Positions 50,069 to 55,527 of a DNA stretch of 55,527 bases are shown in pieces. The stretch spans positions 1-55,527 of the forward strand of contig JBFMCR010000038.1 of assembly GCA_040754425.1 (NCBI GenBank). The letters run 5' to 3'. Below the pieces are notes generated by a model. It was given only the letters and a program-made list of their open reading frames with translations, had not been told where the DNA came from and did not search any database. Each line of letters begins with the position of its first letter. Within the stretch, counting starts at the first letter, position 1. This DNA comes from UBA6918 sp040754425 (GTDB taxonomy: Bacteria > Pseudomonadota > Gammaproteobacteria > Burkholderiales > Thiobacillaceae). Made by a program: the position numbers and the translations under genes.

Positions 50069-50492
50069 AACCGGCCCTGAAACCGGGCTGCTGCTGGATA
50101 CGCATGCCTGGCTATGGCTGGAGTCCGACCCCGCGCAGATCGGCAAATCTTCCGCCAATCGAGTCGCCAAGGCCGCGCAAGTCGGCAATCTCTGGGTATC
50201 GGTTCTGTCGGTATGGGAAATCGGCATGCTGCTGGCCAAGGAACGCATTCGCCTGTCCATGCCGCTCGACGAATGGGTGCGGCAGGCCGCTGCCACGCCG
50301 GGGATGCGCATGCTCGGCCTCAGTCCGGAAATCGCGCTGGAATCGACCCGCCTGCCCGACAGCCCGCACGGCGATCCGATCGATTGCATGTTGATGGCCA
50401 GCGCGCGCATGCATAACCTCACGCTGCTTACACAGGACGCCAAGATCCTGGCCTATGCCGGGTTGGGGCATTTGAAGGCGCTGGCCCCGTGA
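50061..50492 (+). CDS. PIN-domain toxin (VapC-like ribonuclease)
   Basis: A 143-aa PIN protein. The acidic active-site residues are visible as Asp13 (LLLDTHAWLW), Glu53 (LSVWEIGML), Asp105/Asp108 (HGDPIDCMLMASA) and Asp126 (LLTQDAKIL). Such toxins cut RNA when the antitoxin is lost. The last codons overlap the ruvC start (GTGA), an unusual coupling of a toxin with a recombination gene. Confidence 0.87.
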   Translation: MLETGPETGLLLDTHAWLWLESDPAQIGKSSANRVAKAAQVGNLWVSVLSVWEIGMLLAKERIRLSMPLDEWVRQAAATPGMRMLGLSPEIALESTRLPDSPHGDPIDCMLMASARMHNLTLLTQDAKILAYAGLGHLKALAP

Positions 50493-51013
50493 ACCCTGTG
50501 CGCATCCTCGGCATCGATCCCGGCCTCAGGCTCACCGGCTTCGGCCTCATCGAAAAGTCGGGGCAGAAGTTGTCCTACGTCACCAGCGGGGTCATCCGGA
50601 GTGGCGAGGGCGGGCTGCCCGAGCGCCTGGGCGTACTGTTTTCCGGCCTCACCGAACTCATCGAGGCCCATCGCCCCGACGTGTGCGCGGTGGAAATCGT
50701 TTTCGTCAATGTCAATCCGCAATCCACGCTGCTCTTGGGCCAGGCGCGCGGCGCGGCGATTTCCGCCGCGGTCAATCAGAAACTGACGGTATGCGAATAC
50801 ACGGCGCTGCAGATCAAGCAGGCCGTGGCCGGCCACGGCAGGGCGGCCAAGGCGCAGGTGCAGGAAATGGTCAAACGTCTTTTGAACCTGCCGGCCGTGC
50901 CGCAGGCCGATGCGGCCGATGCCCTCGCCTGCGCCATCTGCCACGCGCACGGGGGCGCATTGGGCGGGCTTTCGACTTCAGGCTACCGCGTGCGCGGCGG
51001 CAGGCTGGTGTGA
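50489..51013 (+). CDS. ruvC: Holliday junction resolvase RuvC
   Basis: RuvC (174 aa), the dimeric nuclease that cuts Holliday junctions. Catalytic residues are Asp10 (LGIDPGLR), Glu69 (CAVEIVFVN), Asp141 and Asp144 (ADAADALACA). GTG start, sharing four bases with the toxin stop. Its own stop overlaps the GTG of the prenyltransferase gene. It therefore seems to be translated as part of a toxin-ruvC-prenyltransferase-ruvA chain. Confidence 0.96.
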   Translation: MNPVRILGIDPGLRLTGFGLIEKSGQKLSYVTSGVIRSGEGGLPERLGVLFSGLTELIEAHRPDVCAVEIVFVNVNPQSTLLLGQARGAAISAAVNQKLTVCEYTALQIKQAVAGHGRAAKAQVQEMVKRLLNLPAVPQADAADALACAICHAHGGALGGLSTSGYRVRGGRLV

Positions 51014-51969
51014 GCGCGCCTTCCGCCTTGCCGCTGGAGCCGAGCCCCGAACGGCTGCGCAACCCGGCCCTGCGCTATGTGCTGGCCACGCGCCCGGCTT
51101 TCCTTTCCATCACCCTGGCCGGCTGCCTCCTGGGCTTCGCCACGGCTTTCCATGACGGCGTGCCGTTCAGGGCGGGCGCGGCTGAGGTGAGCCTCCTGCT
51201 CGCCTTGCTGGCCCATGCCGGCATCAACGTGCTGAACGATTATTTCGATCATCTCAACGGCACCGATGCCGCCAATGTCGGGCGCATCTATCCCTACACC
51301 GGCGGCTCGCGCTTCATCCAGAACGGCGTGCTTTCGCCGGGACGAACCCTGGCTTTCGGCCTGCTGCTGTTCGCCTTCGTGATCGCGGGCGGGCTGTGGC
51401 TGGTCGCGCAAAGCGGTGCGGGGCTGTTCTGGATCGGGCTTGCCGGGCTCATCACCGGCTGGGCCTATTCCGCCCCGCCGTTGAAGCTCAACGCGCGCGG
51501 CCTGGGCGAACCGTGCGTGGTCGCCGGCTTCCTGCTGATCCCGGCGGGCGCGGACTATGTGCAGCGCGCAAGCTTCGCCCCTCTGCCCTGGCTTGCCAGC
51601 CTGCCCTTTGCGCTGCTCGCCGCCAACATCCTGTTCATCAACCAGTTTCCCGACCGCGAGGCGGATGCGCTGGCCGGCAAGCGCCACTGGGTGGTGCGGC
51701 TGGAACCCGAGCAGGCGGCAGGAGTGTACGCGCTGATCGCGCTGGCCGCGGCCGGCGCACTCGTTGCCGCTGTCGCAGCAGACGCATTGCCCGTCTGGGC
51801 GCTCTCTAGCCTCGCCGCCATGCTGCCGTCGGTTGGGGCCGCGCGGCAGTTGATGCAGAATTGCCGACAGCCGCGGTTGCTCGCACCCGCCATCCGGCTG
51901 ACGCTGCTCGCGGCGCATTTGCATGCCATCATGCTGGCCTTGATACTGATGACGGAAAGCGGGAAATGA
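51010..51969 (+). CDS. UbiA-family prenyltransferase (MenA-like)
   Basis: A 319-aa membrane enzyme with eight or nine helices. It has the two Asp-rich motifs of the UbiA family: NDYFDHLNGTD at 76-86 and NQFPDREADA at 211-220, which hold Mg-diphosphate. It resembles 1,4-dihydroxy-2-naphthoate prenyltransferases (MenA) more than UbiA proper; no other menaquinone gene is nearby. GTG start at 51010 overlapping the ruvC stop; stop overlapping the ruvA ATG. Its place inside the ruv operon is unusual. Confidence 0.8.
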   Translation: MSAPSALPLEPSPERLRNPALRYVLATRPAFLSITLAGCLLGFATAFHDGVPFRAGAAEVSLLLALLAHAGINVLNDYFDHLNGTDAANVGRIYPYTGGSRFIQNGVLSPGRTLAFGLLLFAFVIAGGLWLVAQSGAGLFWIGLAGLITGWAYSAPPLKLNARGLGEPCVVAGFLLIPAGADYVQRASFAPLPWLASLPFALLAANILFINQFPDREADALAGKRHWVVRLEPEQAAGVYALIALAAAGALVAAVAADALPVWALSSLAAMLPSVGAARQLMQNCRQPRLLAPAIRLTLLAAHLHAIMLALILMTESGK

Positions 51970-52544
51970 TAGGAAGACTCACCGGCATCCTGGTCGAGAA
52001 GCGCCCGCCGCAGATCGTGGTGGACGTGGGTGGCGTGGGTTACGAAGTCGATGTGTCCATGGCTACCTTCTACAATCTGCCGGCGGTGGGCGAGAGGGTG
52101 TCGCTCTACACCCACCTTGCCATCCGCGAGGACGCGCATCTGTTGTTCGGCTTCGGGGCCGAGACCGAGCGCCGGGCTTTTCGCGAACTCATCAAGGTCT
52201 CCGGCATCGGCGCCAAGACCGCGCTGTCTGTGCTGTCCGGCCTGTCCGTGGAAGACCTTGCTTCCGCCGTGGCGGCGCAGGAGACCGGGCGCCTGGTGAA
52301 GACGCCGGGCATCGGCAAAAAGACCGCCGAGCGGCTGCTGCTGGAACTGAAGGGCAAGCTCGATTTCGCAACAGTCAGCCTGCCTGCCGCGGGTGCCTTC
52401 GACAGCCGCCACGACGTGCGCCAGGCCCTCTTGGCCCTGGGCTACAACGACAAGGAAGCCGAGCACGTCCTCAGGCAGGTGCCGGCCGATCTTACGGTGT
52501 CGGAGGCGATCCGCCAGGCGCTGAAATTGCTGTCCAAGGGTTAA
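51966..52544 (+). CDS. ruvA: Holliday junction branch migration protein RuvA
   Basis: RuvA (192 aa), the tetramer that holds the Holliday junction for RuvB. It begins MIGRLTGILVEKRPPQIVVD, then the two helix-hairpin-helix motifs FRELIKVSGIGAKTALSVL and VKTPGIGKKTAERLLLEL. The C-terminal domain III (RQALLALGYNDKEAE) contacts RuvB. ATG overlaps the preceding stop. Confidence 0.97.
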   Translation: MIGRLTGILVEKRPPQIVVDVGGVGYEVDVSMATFYNLPAVGERVSLYTHLAIREDAHLLFGFGAETERRAFRELIKVSGIGAKTALSVLSGLSVEDLASAVAAQETGRLVKTPGIGKKTAERLLLELKGKLDFATVSLPAAGAFDSRHDVRQALLALGYNDKEAEHVLRQVPADLTVSEAIRQALKLLSKG

Positions 52545-52553
52545 GATACGGGC

Positions 52554-53588
52554 ATGATCGAAACCGACCGCCTCATCGCTCCGGATACATCCAGCCCGCA
52601 GGAAGAGCAGTTCGAGCGCGCCCTGCGCCCGCGCGAGCTTGCCGAATACATCGGCCAGGAAAAGGCGCGCGGCCAGCTGTCCATCTTCATCGAGGCGGCG
52701 AGAAAGCGCGCCGAGGCGCTCGACCACGTGCTGCTGTTCGGCCCGCCGGGGCTGGGCAAGACCACGCTCGCGCACATCATCGCGCGTGAAATGGGCGTGA
52801 ATCTGCGGCAGACTTCCGGCCCCGTGCTGGAGCGCGCCGGCGACCTCGCCGCGCTGCTCACCAACCTCGAACCGCACGACGTGCTGTTCATCGACGAAAT
52901 CCATCGCCTGTCCCCCGTGGTCGAGGAAGTGCTGTATCCGGCGCTGGAGGATTTCCAGATCGACATCATGATCGGCGAAGGCCCGGCCGCGCGCTCGGTC
53001 AAGCTTGACCTGCCGCCTTTCACCCTGGTCGGCGCCACCACGCGCGCCGGCATGCTCACCAATCCGCTGCGCGACCGCTTCGGCATCGTCGCGCGCCTGG
53101 AGTTCTACTCGCCCTCGGAACTGGCGCAGATCGTGGTGCGTTCGGCCGCCCTGCTCAACATGCGCTTGGAGGCGGAAGGCGCCCTGGAAATCGCCAGGCG
53201 CTCGCGCGGCACGCCCAGGATTGCGAACAGGCTCTTGCGCCGGGTGCGTGATTTCGCCGAGGTGCGCGCCGACGGTGTGGCGACGCGCGAAGTCGCCGAT
53301 GCCGCGCTGTCCATGCTGGACGTAGACCATGCCGGCTTCGACATGATGGACCGCAAGCTGCTGCTCGCCGTGATCGAGAAGTTCTCCGGCGGACCCGTGG
53401 GCCTGGACAATCTGGCCGCGGCCATCGGCGAGGAGCGCGACACCATCGAGGACGTGCTCGAACCCTATCTCATCCAGCAGGGATTCCTGCAGCGCACGCC
53501 GCGCGGACGCATCGCCACGCCGCATGCCTACCGGCATCTGGGCTTTGCCGCCCCGGCTGCCGCGCCGGACCTGTTCGGGAAGCAATGA
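52554..53588 (+). CDS. ruvB: Holliday junction branch migration ATPase RuvB
   Basis: RuvB (344 aa), the AAA+ hexameric motor of branch migration. Walker A GPPGLGKT is at 63-70, Walker B is VLFIDEIHRL, and sensor 1 is FTLVGATTRAG. The C-terminal winged-helix domain has PYLIQQGFLQRTPRGR. Length normal. Its stop shares bases with a short open frame leading toward ybgC. Confidence 0.97.
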   Translation: MIETDRLIAPDTSSPQEEQFERALRPRELAEYIGQEKARGQLSIFIEAARKRAEALDHVLLFGPPGLGKTTLAHIIAREMGVNLRQTSGPVLERAGDLAALLTNLEPHDVLFIDEIHRLSPVVEEVLYPALEDFQIDIMIGEGPAARSVKLDLPPFTLVGATTRAGMLTNPLRDRFGIVARLEFYSPSELAQIVVRSAALLNMRLEAEGALEIARRSRGTPRIANRLLRRVRDFAEVRADGVATREVADAALSMLDVDHAGFDMMDRKLLLAVIEKFSGGPVGLDNLAAAIGEERDTIEDVLEPYLIQQGFLQRTPRGRIATPHAYRHLGFAAPAAAPDLFGKQ

Positions 53589-53695
53589 CCGCATCCGGCC
53601 CTGCAAAAATGACGGAAAGCGCAGCGGGCGGGCACGAGTGCGCGAAGCCTTGCAGCGAACGCCGAGACGGTACATCGAGGTACGGCGAGGCGTGA
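53585..53695 (+). CDS. Possible 36-aa peptide between ruvB and ybgC
   Basis: An open frame of 36 codons starting MTASGPAKMTESAAGG, whose ATG overlaps the ruvB stop (ATGA) and whose stop overlaps the likely ybgC GTG (GTGA). The double four-base overlap is what coupled genes show, but the peptide has no recognisable features and the arrangement could be chance. The stretch is otherwise unexplained. Confidence 0.25.
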   Translation: MTASGPAKMTESAAGGHECAKPCSERRDGTSRYGEA

Positions 53696-54126
53696 GCGGA
53701 GAGGCGACAGGGCAATCGTGCCGCGCAGGGGTTTTTTGCTGGCCGGTCAGGGTCTACTGGGAAGACACCGATGCCTACGGCGTGGTGTATTACGCCAACT
53801 ATCTCAAATTCCTGGAGCGCGCGCGTTCCGAATGGCTGCGCAGCCACGGCTTCGAACAGCCCGAACTCATCGCGCGGCATCGCGGCGTATTCGTGGTGCG
53901 GCGCGTGGAGGCCGACTATCTTTTGCCGGCGCGCTTTAACGACAGTATCGTCGTCGAGGCGGAACTCGCCGAACGAAATCGCGTCAGCCTGGTCATGGAC
54001 CAGCGTGTGCTGCGCGGCGAGGAGGTGTTGATGAATGCGCGCGTCACCCTGGTGTGGGTGCAGGAAAAAAGCTTCAAACCCGCTAGAATCCCGGCAGAAG
54101 TTCTTGAATCGTTGAGCACCCGATAG
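53692..54126 (+). CDS. ybgC: YbgC-type acyl-CoA thioesterase
   Basis: A 144-aa hot-dog-fold thioesterase, the usual first gene of the tol-pal cluster. The active-site block WEDTDAYGVVYYANYLKFLERARSEW holds the catalytic Asp. The GTG at 53692 gives a normal length, with some 15 extra residues before the conserved start. The reading frame is open back into ruvB, but that extension has no family support. It is followed by tolQ after 12 bases. Confidence 0.87.
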   Translation: MSGEATGQSCRAGVFCWPVRVYWEDTDAYGVVYYANYLKFLERARSEWLRSHGFEQPELIARHRGVFVVRRVEADYLLPARFNDSIVVEAELAERNRVSLVMDQRVLRGEEVLMNARVTLVWVQEKSFKPARIPAEVLESLSTR

Positions 54127-54138
54127 GGAATCGAAACC

Positions 54139-54828
54139 TTGGAAATTACACAGAACCTCTCCCTGCTGCACCTCATCCTGCAGGCCAGCATTCCCGTCAA
54201 GATCGTGATGGGGCTGTTGCTGCTGGCCTCGTTCATGTCGTGGTGGTACATCTTTCTCAAGCTGTTCGCGCTGAAACGTGCGGCAAAGAGCATCGACGAC
54301 TTCGAGCGCGAATTCTGGGCCGGCGCCGACCTCAACCGCCTGTTCGAGCGCGTCGGCCGCGACCGCACAGGCGCGGGCGAAATGGCGCGCGTGTTCGAAG
54401 CGGGTTTTCGCGAATTCCTCAAGCTCAGGCAGCAGGCCGGCACCTCGGTCAACGTCATCATGGACGGCACACGCCGCGCCATGCGCGCCTCCTTCCAGCG
54501 CGAAATGGACGGCCTCGAGTCGCATCTTTCCTTTCTGGCCACGGTCGGTTCGGTGTCGCCCTATGTCGGCCTGTTCGGCACGGTGTGGGGCATCATGCTG
54601 GCCTTCCAGAACCTGGCTTCGGTCGCCCAGGCCACGCTGGCGCAGGTCGCACCCGGTATCGCAGAGGCCTTGATCGCCACGGCCATGGGCCTGTTCGCGG
54701 CGATCCCCGCCGTGGTCGCCTACAACCGCTACACCCACGACGTCGACCGCATGAGCATCCGCCTGGAAAGCTTCATGGAAGAATTCTCCAACGTCCTGCA
54801 GCGCCAGGCCGCCAGAATCCCCGCCTGA
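54139..54828 (+). CDS. tolQ: TolQ, Tol-Pal proton channel subunit
   Basis: TolQ (229 aa), an inner-membrane protein of the Tol-Pal complex that keeps the outer membrane tied in during division. Three helices: about residues 15-38, 133-155 and 167-187. The conserved TM2-TM3 blocks read SPYVGLFGTVWGIMLAFQNL and GIAEALIATAMGLFAAIPAV. It starts with TTG at 54139, with AGGGA 9 bases upstream. Confidence 0.95.
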   Translation: MEITQNLSLLHLILQASIPVKIVMGLLLLASFMSWWYIFLKLFALKRAAKSIDDFEREFWAGADLNRLFERVGRDRTGAGEMARVFEAGFREFLKLRQQAGTSVNVIMDGTRRAMRASFQREMDGLESHLSFLATVGSVSPYVGLFGTVWGIMLAFQNLASVAQATLAQVAPGIAEALIATAMGLFAAIPAVVAYNRYTHDVDRMSIRLESFMEEFSNVLQRQAARIPA

Positions 54829-54830
54829 AC

Positions 54831-55238
54831 ATGGCGCGCGCACGCAGACAACTCGCCCAGATCAACGTCGTGCCGTTGATCGACGTGATGCTGGTGCTGC
54901 TGGTGGTGTTCATGATCACCGCGCCCTTCATCAACCCCGGCCTGGTCGAGCTGCCGAGCGTGGGCAAGACAGCCGCGCCGCCGGGTCTGCCGCTGGAAGT
55001 GATGATCAAGGCCAATGGCGACATCATTCTGCGCGACCGTACCGGCGGGAGCGAGTTGCCCATCGCGAAAAGCGAACTGGGAAACGAGGTGCGCCGCATC
55101 CTGAAGGCGCGCCCCGGACAGCCGGTGGTGATCTCCGCCGACAGGAGCGTGCGCTATGAGGAAGTCATGCACGCCATGTCGGTGTTGCAGGCGGCGCAGG
55201 TGACCAGGATAGGCCTGCTCGCCAAGCCGGCGGGATGA
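54831..55238 (+). CDS. tolR: TolR, Tol-Pal proton channel subunit
   Basis: TolR (135 aa), an ExbD/TolR-family protein with one helix at about residues 14-33. The essential helix aspartate is in VVPLIDVMLVLLVVFMI. The periplasmic domain contains VVISADRSVRYEEVMHAM. ATG at 54831; the stop overlaps the tolA start by four bases. Confidence 0.95.
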   Translation: MARARRQLAQINVVPLIDVMLVLLVVFMITAPFINPGLVELPSVGKTAAPPGLPLEVMIKANGDIILRDRTGGSELPIAKSELGNEVRRILKARPGQPVVISADRSVRYEEVMHAMSVLQAAQVTRIGLLAKPAG

Positions 55239-55527
55239 GCTACGCCCTCTCGCGCGACGACCTCGCCGCAGGCGTGCTGGCTGCGGCGGTGCACGGCTTC
55301 TTTGTCCTGCTGCTGGTGTTTGGCGTGTCCTGGCAGATACATGATCCGCAGCCGATCATGGCCGACCTCTGGCAGTCCCTGCCCGAACCCCGGCGCGCCG
55401 TGCCGGTCGAGCCGCGCAGGCCGCTGCCCGCGCCGGAACCGGCGCCGGCGCCTGGCGACAGGAAGGCCGAAATCGCGCTGGAGAAAAAGAAACAGGAAGA
55501 ACTCAAAAAAAAGCAGGAAGCGGAAGC
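55235..55527 (+). CDS. tolA: TolA, N-terminal part (cut by window end)
   Basis: The first 97 codons of TolA, the periplasm-spanning protein of the Tol system. The N-terminal helix includes VLAAAVHGFFVLLLVFGVSW with the conserved His. A Pro-rich stretch and the start of the long Lys/Glu/Ala helix (KKKQEELKKK) follow. The rest lies beyond the window. Confidence 0.9.
   Translation, partial: MSYALSRDDLAAGVLAAAVHGFFVLLLVFGVSWQIHDPQPIMADLWQSLPEPRRAVPVEPRRPLPAPEPAPAPGDRKAEIALEKKKQEELKKKQEAE

Noticed and set aside
53524..53691. Longer YbgC with 56 extra N-terminal residues
   Set aside because: The extension overlaps the end of ruvB and has no relation to the hot-dog family; the GTG at 53692 gives a normal length.

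Overview
The window is about 55.5 kb of GC-rich DNA that looks chromosomal and betaproteobacterial, probably from a sulfur- or iron-oxidising lineage of the Nitrosomonadales (Sulfuricella, Thiobacillus or Gallionella type). That placement is inferred from the tuf-S10-spc-alpha ribosomal order, the beta-type protein sequences, the yebC-ruvCAB-ybgC-tolQRA string and the sulfur-relay genes. It has not been tested by a search. No tRNA, rRNA or CRISPR array was seen.

Region 1 (1-14173, all +): the C-terminal end of tuf, then the full S10, spc and alpha ribosomal operons (rpsJ to rplQ, with secY, infA, rpmJ and rpoA). Candidate internal promoters lie before rplC, rplN and rpsM, and a strong intrinsic terminator follows rplQ.

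Region 2 (14174-25740): a SAM hydroxide adenosyltransferase converges on a glycerate 2-kinase with overlapping stop codons. A Fur-box promoter drives hemP, followed by a coiled-coil porin and a di-heme cytochrome c peroxidase. An RND pump and its lipoprotein adaptor lie on the minus strand. A GFA-type zinc protein, a relic of a Mu-like prophage and a DUF411 protein follow.

Region 3 (25741-36389): two tandem paralogous small genes of unknown function, uvrA, a YajR-like transporter with ssb, a TonB-dependent receptor, the fmdB-type / DUF502 / aspS group, and a 199-bp non-autonomous insertion element with 22-bp inverted ends.

Region 4 (36390-41884): the most interesting part. Twelve tightly packed minus-strand genes encode two half-size YeeE/YedE transporters, a TusA-like carrier, three small membrane proteins (one ending in Gly-Gly-Cys), a rhodanese-like protein without its catalytic cysteine, two DsrE-like proteins, a 58-aa protein, an exported tandem rhodanese and a c-type cytochrome. 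A divergent ribbon-helix-helix regulator sits at the head. I read this as a sulfur-compound uptake and sulfur-relay system; its composition is not one I recognise as described.

Region 5 (42003-55527): nudB, ybhP-clsB, a HerA-like ATPase, an SCP2-like protein, a type II NADH dehydrogenase, a ROK sugar kinase and yebC. A Phd/PIN toxin-antitoxin pair overlaps ruvC, and a UbiA-type prenyltransferase sits between ruvC and ruvA. Then come ruvA, ruvB, ybgC, tolQ, tolR and the start of tolA, cut by the window end.
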